A stretch of 64,000 nt of DNA, from NCBI RefSeq assembly GCF_021531055.1, contig NZ_JADYTL010000005.1:62001-126000 (forward strand), written 5' to 3'. The notes under the pieces are model-generated. The model was not told the origin of the DNA. It ran no database searches and saw only the letters and a program-made list of their open reading frames with translations. Made by a program: the position numbers and the translations under genes. Numbering within the stretch: the first letter of the stretch is position 1; the number at the start of each line of letters is the position of its first letter. Positions 1 to 8,700 of the stretch are shown here, piece by piece. This DNA is from Collinsella tanakaei. GTDB taxonomy: Bacteria > Actinomycetota > Coriobacteriia > Coriobacteriales > Coriobacteriaceae.

Positions 1-1473
1 CACGAACGACACGACGCGGTTGGCGGCAAGCAGCACCACGGGCATGACGCACATGGGGTACACGAACAGACCGGTCGCGACGCCTGCCGCCTCGAGCGCG
101 GCGGCGATGACGCCGGAAGCGATCGCCCAGATGAGCAGCCAGTACTGACGGCGCGCGAACCACGAGAACGCATGGATCGACTCGCCGGCGCTGCCCTCGC
201 CGGAACCGACACCGGCGATCTGCAGGTCCTCCTGGTGCTCCTCGGTCATGACCTCCATGGCGTCGTCGACCGTGACGATGCCCAGGATGTGGCGGTTCTC
301 GTCGCAAACCGGCATCGCGGCGAGGTTGTACTTGGACATCTCCTCGGCGACGTCCTCCTGGTCCTCGTCGGGAGCGACCCAGACCACGTCGCGGTACGCG
401 AGGCTGTTCAGGCGCGCATCGCGGTCGGCCACGATCAGCGTCCGCAGCGAGAGCACGCCGGTCAGCGCGCCCGTGGGATCGGTGGTGTACACGTAGTAGA
501 CGCTCTCGAAGTCCTCGTCGAGACCGCGCAGGCCCTCGATCGCATCGGCGACGGTGGCGGTCGCCGGCAGCGCGACGAACTCCGAGGTCATGATACGACC
601 GGCGGTGTTCTCCTCGTATCCCAGCAGGGTGCGGATCGCACGCTCCTCCTTGACGCCCATCAGGCGCAGGAGCTTCTCGGCCTTCTCGTAGTCGAGCTCG
701 TCGATGAGCGCGGCGGCATCGTCGGGGTCCATGAGGGCGAGCATCGAGGACGCATCGCGGTCCGACAGGCCCTCGAGCATCTCGGCGACGAGCTCATCAT
801 CGTCGAACTCCGAGATGGCCTCGGCCGCCTGAGCGGTGTCGAGCTGGGCGAACACCTCGCCGCGCAGGCGCGGATCGAGCTGCTCGATGATGTCGGCGAT
901 GTCGGCGGGGTGCAGCTCGCCGAGCGTCTTGTGCGACACGGAGAGCTTGATGGTCTGCGTGGAGCGTTCGAGCAGGTCCATGTAGGACCACGCGATGATA
1001 TCCTCGGGCAGCGTCTTGCCCATGGCGCGGGCGACCTTGACCACCACATGCTCGAGCACCGGGTGCAGCGTGCGCAGCAGTCCGCGCATACCCACCTCGG
1101 CGCCGAGCAGGCGCAGCTGGTTCTCGCCGGAAGCGGAGAGCTTGATGTCGTTCACGCGGACGACCTTCATGCCCTGCGTGTCGACGATCTGCTTGTTCAT
1201 GATGTCGCGGGCGAGCAGGACCTCGTCGGGCTGCAGATACGAGAAGCGGATGTCGGTCGCGGGAACCTTCAGAAAGACCCCGTCGTCATCGATGCGCTCG
1301 ACGTACTTGCGCCATGAGATCATAAACGGCGTCTTGCCCGGCCCCTGGAAGGCCAAGGACGTCACATGGGGGAAGACCTCGCCGGTGGCGATGCCCAAGT
1401 CGTTGACGATGCCGATCTTCTCGCCGGTCGAATCGACGACAGGAAGCTTGAGCATCTCGGAAAGATAGTTCAT
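1..1473 (-). CDS. MgtE-like magnesium transporter, cut at the window edge
   Basis: Reading leftward from an ATG preceded by AAAGGAG, the frame stays open to the window edge, so the C-terminus is missing. The N-terminal part (about residues 1-75, MNYLSEMLKLPVVDSTGEKI) resembles a PRC-barrel domain. An MgtE N-domain of Asp/Leu-rich helical repeats follows (GELHPADIADIIEQLDP), then a CBS pair (TAGRIMTSEF; HILGIVTVDDAMEVM), then the first hydrophobic segments (WLLIWAIASGVIAAALEAAG). MgtE proteins are Mg2+ channels gated by the cytosolic N and CBS domains. The PRC-barrel in front is an addition to the classical MgtE layout. The transport pore cannot be judged because it lies beyond the window. Confidence 0.85.
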   Translation of the reverse strand, partial: MNYLSEMLKLPVVDSTGEKIGIVNDLGIATGEVFPHVTSLAFQGPGKTPFMISWRKYVERIDDDGVFLKVPATDIRFSYLQPDEVLLARDIMNKQIVDTQGMKVVRVNDIKLSASGENQLRLLGAEVGMRGLLRTLHPVLEHVVVKVARAMGKTLPEDIIAWSYMDLLERSTQTIKLSVSHKTLGELHPADIADIIEQLDPRLRGEVFAQLDTAQAAEAISEFDDDELVAEMLEGLSDRDASSMLALMDPDDAAALIDELDYEKAEKLLRLMGVKEERAIRTLLGYEENTAGRIMTSEFVALPATATVADAIEGLRGLDEDFESVYYVYTTDPTGALTGVLSLRTLIVADRDARLNSLAYRDVVWVAPDEDQEDVAEEMSKYNLAAMPVCDENRHILGIVTVDDAMEVMTEEHQEDLQIAGVGSGEGSAGESIHAFSWFARRQYWLLIWAIASGVIAAALEAAGVATGLFVYPMCVMPVVLLAANRVVSFV

Positions 1474-1688
1474 GGTGCTCCTTTGCGAAAGCTATGGCGA
1501 CGCCACCCCAGCGTGCGCCGGCAAAGGGCACCCGCAGGGGTCAGCTACTGTGTGGTCGAGGTTTGGGTTTCACCTGTATCCTTCTCTCGTGACCCTGCAA
1601 AATAAGAGCCCGACATCCGTCGAGCCCTCATATTCTATAGCATTTTCCGCGTCCCGGGGAAAGGGATGCGAAGCAGAACGAACCGAAA

Positions 1689-1723
1689 GCGCGGGAGACG
1701 GGCGCGCGACCCGTCCCCCGCGC
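1689..1723 (-). terminator. GC-rich hairpin after the polysaccharide deacetylase gene
   Basis: A GCGCGGGAGACGGG arm faces CCCGTCCCCCGCGC just downstream of the minus-strand deacetylase stop. The T tract after it is weak (CTTTCGGTT), so it may be an inefficient terminator. Confidence 0.5.
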
Positions 1724-1753
1724 ACGCGTCACATGTTCGATCCGCGGTACGGG

Positions 1754-3580
1754 CTAAGCCTCGGGCAGCACGGCGCTCTTCGGCATCTTGACGGTACCGT
1801 TGATGACATCCTCGGGGAAACGCCCGTCGAGCTCCATCAGCTCGGACACCGTGACCAGCTCGTAGCCGGCGTCCTGCAGCCCCTCGATGATGTCCGGCAG
1901 CGCCTCGATGTCCTGGGAGCGGTCCCCGCCGCCGTCGTGCATGAGCGCGATGGCACCGTTGAAAGCCTGCGACAGGACCGTATCGGTGATGGCGTCGGCC
2001 CCGGGCAGCTCCCAGTCGAGCGTATCGATGTTCCACAGGACGTTGCAGCTGATCAGGTCGGCGGCGCGCGCCCACTCGACCGTCGTGAACGCACCGTACG
2101 GCGCGCGGATCATCTGCACGCGCTCGCCCGACGCCTCCTCGATCGAGTCGAACGCCGTCGAGATCTCGGAACGAAGTGTATCGCGATCGCACTCGGGCAG
2201 GTTCGCATGGCTGTTGGTATGGCTCGCCATCTCGTGACCGTCCGCGACCACCGTGGCGCTCATCGAGCTCGCGTTCGTGCCCAAGTTGAAGAACGTCGCC
2301 TTCACTCCGTACTCCTTGAGGATGGCCAGGATCTCGGAGGTGTAGGAGCTGGGGCCGTCATCGAAGGTGAGGGCGATGTACTTCTTACCATCCTGGGGGT
2401 TGGGGTTGAGGTAGCTGATCACCATGTTGGTCGGCTCCTCCACGACCTCCTTGTCGACCGTCTCGCCGGACTGCTTGCCGGTCCACACGGTCTTCTTGCC
2501 GTTTTTGCCCCACTGGGAGACGAACTGGATGGCACCGGTGCCCTCCGTCGTGAGCTCAGGGGCGATCTCGACGGTCTTCTCGGTATGCTTCTCGGTCGTA
2601 TCGCCGCCGTCCTTGACGGTGAGCGTCGATCCCTCCTTGATCTCCAGCGAGGCGAAATCCTTGGACGCGACCCTCTCCCCGTTGACCTCGAGGGTGCAGC
2701 GGTCGCCGCCGTCCTTTTCGAGCTCCTTGCCACTCACCGACAGCAGCCTGCCGGGCTTGGCGCCGAAGTAGTCGTTGTCCTCGAGCAGCGTCGCGGCATC
2801 GGTCCTGATATGGACGCTGACCGGCTCCCCGTTGACCGTGATATCGATGTTGCGCCAGAAGAACTGGTAACCGACACCCAACGCGATCGCACCGAGCACC
2901 ACGAGCGCCACGACGGCGGCGATCAGGGGTGTGCGCGGATTGCCGGGCTGATGGCTTTTCGCCGTCGTCGGCGTGCGTCGTGCCGGGGCAACGCCCGCGC
3001 GGTTCACGGGAGTATGGCCGGTGGCGGGGCGCCTCGTCTGCGTGGACGCCCGCTGCGTCTGCGTCGTGGCCTTGCGGGCATGCGGCTGCGTCTGCGACTG
3101 TGCTGTGGTTTTGCGAACCTGCGTCTGCGTCGTGGCCTTGCGCGCATGCGGATGCGCCTGGGTCGACGCCTTTCGGGCTTGCGGATGCGTCTGAGCTTGT
3201 GCCGTGGCCTTGCGGGGATGCGGATGCTCCCGCCCTTGCACCGTCGCCTTGCGCGCCTGCCGGTGTGTCTGCTTTTGGGCCTGAGGCTGAGCGGGCGCTG
3301 ACGACCGGGACGTCACACGCGTCGCGGAGGTCGAGGCGGCAGCGGTGCGCGGGCGAACGGCCCCGCCGGACGCCTTGGTGCCCTTCGTGGCGGAAGAGAC
3401 CCGTGGACGAGCGGCGCCCTCGGACCCCTTGGTCGTCTTCGAAGCGGGGTGATATTGCGGCGGCGTGGTCGGCGCCGTCGCACGAGGCCGTGGGGCTCGG
3501 TTTCCCTGAGCCGACGCAGCCGACTTCTTCGCCGGGGACTGACGAGGCGTTTTGTTCTCGTTTCCGTTCATCATCTTCAT
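1754..3580 (-). CDS. membrane-anchored polysaccharide deacetylase with repetitive cationic N-terminus
   Basis: A 608-residue protein predicted to de-N-acetylate a cell-surface polysaccharide or peptidoglycan. Residues 1-215 are Lys/Arg/Thr/Gln/Pro-rich and of low complexity, with a recurring RKAT core near 110, 123, 137, 148 and 170. One membrane helix spans about 219-241, giving a cytosolic basic tail and an outside catalytic part. A 150-residue linker (ITVNGEPVSV...) follows, with a beta-rich look like DUF348/G5-type domains. The NodB domain carries the full metal and catalytic set: TFDDG (D407, D408), HTNSH (H454, H458), RAPYG (492-496) and LMHDG (H548). The start is uncertain: ATG codons 1, 3 and 4 share a weak AGGA site. 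A degenerate paralogue lies just upstream in the same direction. Confidence 0.85.
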   Translation of the reverse strand: MKMMNGNENKTPRQSPAKKSAASAQGNRAPRPRATAPTTPPQYHPASKTTKGSEGAARPRVSSATKGTKASGGAVRPRTAAASTSATRVTSRSSAPAQPQAQKQTHRQARKATVQGREHPHPRKATAQAQTHPQARKASTQAHPHARKATTQTQVRKTTAQSQTQPHARKATTQTQRASTQTRRPATGHTPVNRAGVAPARRTPTTAKSHQPGNPRTPLIAAVVALVVLGAIALGVGYQFFWRNIDITVNGEPVSVHIRTDAATLLEDNDYFGAKPGRLLSVSGKELEKDGGDRCTLEVNGERVASKDFASLEIKEGSTLTVKDGGDTTEKHTEKTVEIAPELTTEGTGAIQFVSQWGKNGKKTVWTGKQSGETVDKEVVEEPTNMVISYLNPNPQDGKKYIALTFDDGPSSYTSEILAILKEYGVKATFFNLGTNASSMSATVVADGHEMASHTNSHANLPECDRDTLRSEISTAFDSIEEASGERVQMIRAPYGAFTTVEWARAADLISCNVLWNIDTLDWELPGADAITDTVLSQAFNGAIALMHDGGGDRSQDIEALPDIIEGLQDAGYELVTVSELMELDGRFPEDVINGTVKMPKSAVLPEA

Positions 3581-3736
3581 CCGGTCCTAGATCCCGACGC
3601 GCAAGCGACCCCGCACGTCGACGTGGGCAGCCGCACACTTTGAACATATCCGGCAACAGTATGCCGGCAGTTTGTCTAGATTCATCCTACCCCTTCCGGG
3701 AAACGCGACACCCGATTGTAGTCGCTCCCGGCGCCT

Positions 3737-5125
3737 TTATTCGCCCTCCCCTTCATCATCAGCATTTAGTTGAGGCAACACGGCATCCTCGGGCATCTCC
3801 ACTTTCGTGAGGTCGACCGCATCCGCCATCTCCTCGTCGGTCGCGATGAGCTCGGAGAGGGTGACGAGCGTATAGCCTTCATCCTGAAGTTGCTCGATGA
3901 TCTGCGGCAGCGCTTCGAGCAGCTGCTCGCCGGTCGTCTCGCTGTCGGTGAGCAGGATGATGTTGCCGTTTCCGACCGACCCCACCACGTTATCGACGAC
4001 CTGATCGGCACCGGGCAGCAGATAGTCACCCGAATCGAGGTTCCACGTCACCACGGCGCCCACCAGATCCATGGCGTCCGCCCAGTTCTGCTCGGAGAAC
4101 AGCCCGTATGGAGGTCGAAGCGCCGCGGTCGACACCCCGGCGGCACCCTCGACGGCATCGAAGCCCTCGGTGAGCTGCGAGCGCAGATCGTCCGCCGAAA
4201 GCTCGCTCATATCGGTGTCGCTCATGCCGTTCGAGGCGACCTCGCATCCGGCGCCCACGATCGTGGAGGCGGCGGCTCGGTTGTCGAGCAACCGATCACC
4301 CTGCAAGAAGAAGGTCGCCTTCGCGTCGTGCTCGGCAAGGATGCCCAGGATCTCGTTCGTGTAGGAGCTCGGACCCTCGTCGAACGTCAACGCAACATAG
4401 TTGCCCGAATCCGGGGAGACGGAACGTGCGCGCACCACACAGTCCTGAGCTTCCTGCACGACGCCGCGGTCCTCGGTCTTGCCCGACACCTTGCCGGTCC
4501 ACACCTCGGAGCGCCCGGGCACGCCCCATGTCTCGACGTAGGATATGGCACCGCTGCCCTCGACCGTGAGCGACGGTTCGATGGCGGTCGCCTCGATTTC
4601 GTGCTCCTCGTACTCATCGCGTCCGTCGCCGATCTCGACCTCCTCGCCGCCCGTAAGCGTCGTCGTGGCAAGGTCGTCGTTGTCGATCTGCCTGCCGTTC
4701 ACCTTGACGGAATATGCCTCGCCCCCGCGTTTCTCGAGCACGCTGTCGTCGACGGCGAGCAAATCACCGGGACGGACGCTCAGCTCCTGGTCGGTGATGA
4801 GCGTCTCGATGCTCGAGTTGATGCGTACCGAGGCATCCGCCCCGTTGAGGGATACGGTCACGTTGCGGTTGAGGTACCACACGATGCTCGCCACGAACAG
4901 CAGCGCGGCGCACCCGATCGCGATGATCACGTACGGACGGCGCGAATCGCGGCGGCGAGGACCGCGCATGATGCGCTTTGCACGGCCAAATCCCTGCGTA
5001 TGTCGCAGGTAACGCTCGCCCGGTCGACGCGTGCGCTGCTGAGCACGGGACAGCTGCCCCGTCGAAGCGCGGCGTCTATGCGGTTTGCGTCCTTTTGTGG
5101 AGTAGGAGGTGGTGTAGTTAGGCAA
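3737..5125 (-). CDS. catalytically degenerate polysaccharide deacetylase paralogue
   Basis: About 462 residues with the same layout as the downstream gene: basic N-terminus, one membrane helix (about 66-83), beta-rich linker, NodB-like domain. TTG at 5125 is chosen because GGGGAG lies five bases before it; the longer GTG start at 5197 falls inside the terminator hairpin of the gene upstream. The NodB fold landmarks survive (RPPYG, WNLDSGD, LLPGAD), but the metal site does not: TFDDG is TFDEG, the HxxxH pair is N299-G-M-S-D303, and the LxH histidine is T393. The frame is intact, so this looks like a retained pseudo-enzyme, perhaps a glycan-binding or regulatory partner, not a decaying gene. 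The role is inference. Confidence 0.8.
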   Translation of the reverse strand: MPNYTTSYSTKGRKPHRRRASTGQLSRAQQRTRRPGERYLRHTQGFGRAKRIMRGPRRRDSRRPYVIIAIGCAALLFVASIVWYLNRNVTVSLNGADASVRINSSIETLITDQELSVRPGDLLAVDDSVLEKRGGEAYSVKVNGRQIDNDDLATTTLTGGEEVEIGDGRDEYEEHEIEATAIEPSLTVEGSGAISYVETWGVPGRSEVWTGKVSGKTEDRGVVQEAQDCVVRARSVSPDSGNYVALTFDEGPSSYTNEILGILAEHDAKATFFLQGDRLLDNRAAASTIVGAGCEVASNGMSDTDMSELSADDLRSQLTEGFDAVEGAAGVSTAALRPPYGLFSEQNWADAMDLVGAVVTWNLDSGDYLLPGADQVVDNVVGSVGNGNIILLTDSETTGEQLLEALPQIIEQLQDEGYTLVTLSELIATDEEMADAVDLTKVEMPEDAVLPQLNADDEGEGE

Positions 5126-5184
5126 TGGTTCTCCCCAGTCCAAATCGAATCTAGGAAAGACTGTACCACGCCGTGAGGAAGACG

Positions 5185-5233
5185 GCGCCTGCCGCACGCC
5201 CCAAACCCATGAACGGACGGGGGCGGCAGGCGC
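5185..5233 (-). terminator. hairpin after the PRC-barrel gene
   Basis: GCGCCTGCCGC (5185-5195) pairs with GCGGCAGGCGC (5223-5233), three bases after the PRC-barrel stop codon. No strong T run follows. Its position argues against a longer N-terminus for the degenerate deacetylase. Confidence 0.55.
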
Positions 5234-5235
5234 GG

Positions 5236-5991
5236 CTACTTCCTCTTCTTCTTCGCTGGACCTGCGGCCTTGCGATATTCGCTGGCGAACGCCGAGAACA
5301 TGCCACGCGTCTTGCCGAGCTGCTTGCCCAGCGCGCGGCTCCCCTTGTCAAGGGCCTTCGAGCCCTTCTCGTCGATCGTCGCCGCGCCCTTTTTGACCTT
5401 ATCGCCGATCACCACGCTCGCCTCGGCCGCCTTGGCGGCCACGCCACCGGTCAGCTGGAGGTCGAGCGTCTCGTCGGCCACGATCATGGCACCGTCACGG
5501 TAGCCGCGCAGATAGCTTGCCGGTACCTCGAAATTGCCGACGAGCGCCGAGGCAGCCTCCCCCTCGGTGAGCACGAAGTGCTTGACCTTACCGCTGCGGC
5601 TGTCGAACAGGACGTCGGAACAGTAGCCCACGCGCGCGCCGGAGGTCGTCATCGCATCCATGCCCGTCCAGATCAGACAGGCATCCAGGTCGACGTTAAG
5701 CCGCTTGGCCGCAGCGTCGTCGAAATTGCGCTTTTCATCGGTAACCGCAAGGACGCCCTCGTACACATCGAGGGCGTCGAGCGCCACGAATCGATCGGGC
5801 TGCTTGATCATGCCGACCACGTCGGGCAGCTTGACCATGAAGCCGACGACACGTAGGCCATCGGGGGCGAACACCGGAAAATGGATCTTGCCGAGACGCT
5901 TGGGATCGCGCGGCGTGCCGTCCTTGTTCGTCCGCCGGTCTTCGGCGGGCGCGCGGTAGACCCGCACGCCCTGGATATCGGAAACGAGCAT
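5236..5991 (-). CDS. PRC-barrel domain protein
   Basis: A 251-residue protein. The N-terminal half reads as a PRC-barrel-like fold (MLVSDIQGVRVYRAP; KIHFPVFAPDGLRVVGFMVK), and a second related segment may lie near 115-170 (ARVGYCSDVLFDSRSGKVKHF). The C-terminus is a Lys/Ala/Gly-rich helical tail ending in KKKRK. Its ATG abuts the stop codon of the upstream YtxH gene, so the two are probably translated as a coupled pair. PRC-barrels serve as small interaction modules in RNA maturation, photosynthetic centres and membrane-associated proteins. Partner and function are unknown here. Confidence 0.7.
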   Translation of the reverse strand: MLVSDIQGVRVYRAPAEDRRTNKDGTPRDPKRLGKIHFPVFAPDGLRVVGFMVKLPDVVGMIKQPDRFVALDALDVYEGVLAVTDEKRNFDDAAAKRLNVDLDACLIWTGMDAMTTSGARVGYCSDVLFDSRSGKVKHFVLTEGEAASALVGNFEVPASYLRGYRDGAMIVADETLDLQLTGGVAAKAAEASVVIGDKVKKGAATIDEKGSKALDKGSRALGKQLGKTRGMFSAFASEYRKAAGPAKKKRK

Positions 5992-6387
5992 CTACGCCTC
6001 GGCGACCGGCTCAGCGGGATCGGCGGGCGCGGCGTCATCGGCGACGGACTCGACGACCACATCGGCGGCAGGGGTCACGTTGCCGCCGGCGATGGCGTCG
6101 TTCAGCTGCTCGCGCAGCTGGTCCATGCGCTCGCGGGCAAGATCGACCTTGGCGCGCAGCTCATCGGTCTTGGCATCGACCATCGGACCGAAGTCGGTCG
6201 CGGCGGCGCGAGCCTGATCGACACCCTGCTCGTACATGTCGCGAGCGTTGTCCCAGGCGTCATTGGCCATATCGGCGGCCATCGCGCGGGTCTCGGCACC
6301 GGAACGGGGAGCCATGAGGATGCCCGCGATGGTACCGGCTGCGGCGCCGATCACGGCACCTGCGACGAAACTGAATCCCTTACCCAT
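5992..6387 (-). CDS. YtxH-like membrane-associated protein
   Basis: 131 residues starting at MGKGFSFVAGAVIGAAAGTI; the ATG is preceded by GGGAGGAGCAAC, so the longer frame up to 6459 is rejected. One glycine/alanine-rich membrane helix at residues 5-25 runs into the APRSGAETR motif typical of YtxH-family proteins. A long amphipathic helical region follows (about 30-100), then an acidic Ala/Pro/Val-rich tail. YtxH-family proteins are often stress-related and of unknown mechanism. Coupled to the PRC-barrel gene downstream. Confidence 0.75.
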   Translation of the reverse strand: MGKGFSFVAGAVIGAAAGTIAGILMAPRSGAETRAMAADMANDAWDNARDMYEQGVDQARAAATDFGPMVDAKTDELRAKVDLARERMDQLREQLNDAIAGGNVTPAADVVVESVADDAAPADPAEPVAEA

Positions 6388-6507
6388 GTTGCTCCTCCCA
6401 TTCAGAGCCGATAGTTCAGTGGAAACCCCATTATACCCGTGAGCGCCCCTCGGCGACACACGGGTCCGTGCGCGGCTGCGCGCAGGCGCGCCTTCGGGCG
6501 AGACACC

Positions 6508-7221
6508 CTATCGATCCTCGGCCGGGGCATGGGTGGCGTCGCCGCCGAACGCCGCGCCGACATCGGCCACGCGCTTGGCGGGGGCGGCACCCATCTTGGG
6601 CTTCATGCGAAAGCGCTCGGCAAGGCTACGGCGCGGCTGCTCGGGCTGGACCTGCTCCGCAGCCTCGACGGGCGCGGGAGCCTCGGTCTCGGAAGGCTCC
6701 TGTTCGGTGGCATCCCCACCATCGTCAGGCGCCTCGTCGTCCTCGCCGCGCAGGTTCAAGACGAGCTTGCGCAGGGCGGCGACGGTCCCCGCGAAATCCG
6801 GCGACGGGGACTGCGCGTGCAGATACGCCCAGTCCATCATGAAGGCGGCGCTCGAGAGGGCGCCGACGGTCAACGCGTCGTCGGGACAGGACAGCTCGAC
6901 GTCGAACAGGCGCTCGTCACCGGGGATCTGGCGCGTGCGGCCGCAGGAGATCGAGCCGGCGAGCCCGGTCTCGTTCATGATCTCGACCGTGACATGCTCG
7001 AGCAGGTGCGCGAGCTCGGTGTCGCCCATGCACTCCTGGAACTCGCTGCCGGCGTCACCCAGGCACAGGTGCTTGGCGATCGCCGGGGCAAGGTAGTACA
7101 CACGCGCCGTGGCCTCGATGTCCTCGGAGGTCCGAAGCGGCATACCGGGATTGACGAGCACGCGCGCGCAGAGCGTCTCCTTACCGACGGTGATTTTCAG
7201 GATGTTGAACAGCTGCGCCAT
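6508..7221 (-). CDS. protein resembling a stand-alone cyanophycin synthetase N-terminal domain
   Basis: 237 residues; AAGGTGG lies seven bases before the ATG. Residues 45-90 hold a segment with the pattern seen in the N-terminal domain of CphA: CMGDTELAHLLEHVTVEIMN matches the family's W-x-G-H-x-x-E-H-V-A-L-E-L block, and a following FDVELSCPDDALTVGAL matches its Y/F-x-V-x-Y-x-D/E strand. The ATP-grasp and Mur-ligase domains of CphA are absent. The C-terminal third is a Pro/Glu/Ala-rich linker and a short basic tail. No substrate or partner can be named; the family link is from motif reading and is moderate. Confidence 0.55.
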   Translation of the reverse strand: MAQLFNILKITVGKETLCARVLVNPGMPLRTSEDIEATARVYYLAPAIAKHLCLGDAGSEFQECMGDTELAHLLEHVTVEIMNETGLAGSISCGRTRQIPGDERLFDVELSCPDDALTVGALSSAAFMMDWAYLHAQSPSPDFAGTVAALRKLVLNLRGEDDEAPDDGGDATEQEPSETEAPAPVEAAEQVQPEQPRRSLAERFRMKPKMGAAPAKRVADVGAAFGGDATHAPAEDR

Positions 7222-7278
7222 GGTGTATCCACCTTACCTAACGTCTGACCTTCCATGTATGCCGCACGATGCGGGCGC

Positions 7279-8625
7279 TTAGGCGTCCTTGCCCTCGCCC
7301 TTATCGGCACCGTCCCCGTGCTCCCGAGCGACCTGCTCGGGGTCGGGCCCGGTGACGCGGATCAACGAGATGCGCTGCCCGCGCATGGACTGCACCTTGA
7401 ACTTGTACCCGTCCTGCTCGAACACCTCTCCGATATCGGGCACCGAACCGCACAGATCCAAGATCCAGCCGGCCACGGTCTCGTAATCGTCGCTCTCCTC
7501 GATCGGCCATCCGAGCTCGATGGCATCATCACATGAGAAGCGGCCATCGACCAGCCACTCACGACGCGACAGACGCGTGAGGTACTTGTTGTCGGGATCG
7601 AACTCGTCCTCGATCTCGCCCACGAACTCCTCGACGATATCCTCGATGGTGATGATACCGGCCGTACCACCGTACTCGTCCACCACGACGACCATCTGCT
7701 CATGAGCGGTCTGCATCTCGGAGAGCAGCGGCAAGATATCCTTGGTGTCGGGCACGAACGTGGCGTCACGCACGAAGGAGGCGACCATCGCGTCGCCGTG
7801 CCCCGCGAGCACCGGCTCGATCAGGTCCTTGATGTGGGCGATGCCCACGATGCAATCCTGGTCCTCGCGGAAGATCGGCACGCGCGAGAAGCCGGTGTCG
7901 CGCATGATGGCGAGTACCGAGGTGATCTCGTCACTGTCCTCACACATCGTCACGTCGACGCGCGGCACCATGACCTCGCGGGCAACGGCGTCGCCCAAGT
8001 CGAACACCTCGTGGATGATGCGCTTCTCCTCGTCGAGCAGGGTATCCTGCTCGCTGATCATGTACTTGATCTCCTCCTCGGACACGTTCTGGCGGTCGTC
8101 GGCGCTCTTGATGCCGAGCAGCTTGGACAGGCCGTTCGCGGAGGCCTGCGTGAGCCACACGAGCGGCTTGGCGATCTTGCGGAAGGCGCTGATGGGACCG
8201 GCGACGGATTTGGCCATGCCCTCGGCGTCGGACAGGCCGATACGCTTGGGAACGAGCTCGCCGATGACGATGGACAGATAGGACACGATCAGCGTGATGA
8301 TGATCGGCGAGACGACAGGTGCCACCGCGCTGAGCGGTTCGATGTCGAACGACTCGAGCCAGCTGGACAACGGATCGGACAGCGTGTTGGACGAGACGGT
8401 CGCGGAGAAGAAGCCGACGAGCGTGATGGCGACCTGGATGGTAGCCAGAAAGTCGGTCGAGTCGGTCGATAGCTCGAGCGCCTTGGCGGCGCGGCGGTCG
8501 CCCTCCTCGGCGTCATGCTCGAGGCTGGCGCGCTTAGCCGTGGTGAGAGCCATCTCCGACATGGAGAAGTAGCCGTTCAGGATGGTGAGCAACAGGGTGG
8601 CAATGATGGAAATCGCTATGCCCAT
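7279..8625 (-). CDS. CNNM/CorC (hemolysin C) family transporter
   Basis: 448 residues with the usual order: a DUF21 membrane domain (residues 1-190; NGYFSMSEMALTTAKR, then four hydrophobic segments), a CBS pair (about 205-330; VMVPRVDV, DCIVGIAHIKDL, VDEYGGTAGIITIEDIVEE) and a CorC/HlyC C-terminal domain (335-425). Members export Mg2+ or act with CorA-type channels. The acidic-helix and CBS ligand motifs look intact. With the MgtE-like gene at the window start, this is the second likely magnesium-homeostasis gene in the region. The C-terminal Lys/Asp-rich tail (GDGADKGEGKDA) is not conserved in the family. Confidence 0.9.
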   Translation of the reverse strand: MGIAISIIATLLLTILNGYFSMSEMALTTAKRASLEHDAEEGDRRAAKALELSTDSTDFLATIQVAITLVGFFSATVSSNTLSDPLSSWLESFDIEPLSAVAPVVSPIIITLIVSYLSIVIGELVPKRIGLSDAEGMAKSVAGPISAFRKIAKPLVWLTQASANGLSKLLGIKSADDRQNVSEEEIKYMISEQDTLLDEEKRIIHEVFDLGDAVAREVMVPRVDVTMCEDSDEITSVLAIMRDTGFSRVPIFREDQDCIVGIAHIKDLIEPVLAGHGDAMVASFVRDATFVPDTKDILPLLSEMQTAHEQMVVVVDEYGGTAGIITIEDIVEEFVGEIEDEFDPDNKYLTRLSRREWLVDGRFSCDDAIELGWPIEESDDYETVAGWILDLCGSVPDIGEVFEQDGYKFKVQSMRGQRISLIRVTGPDPEQVAREHGDGADKGEGKDA

Positions 8626-8700
8626 AAGATGAGATCGAACCTCCGAGGTCAGGATGCAAAGGACGGGATTTGACGGCGGGCGCCGCCATATACGGCTGGC

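Noticed and set aside
172-1317. 381-codon plus-strand open frame
   Set aside because: Antisense to the MgtE-like gene. High-GC coding DNA leaves such frames open; no ribosome site and Arg/Asp/Gly/Leu-biased composition.
1472-3301. 609-codon plus-strand open frame
   Set aside because: Antisense to the deacetylase and spans its terminator; no start signal.
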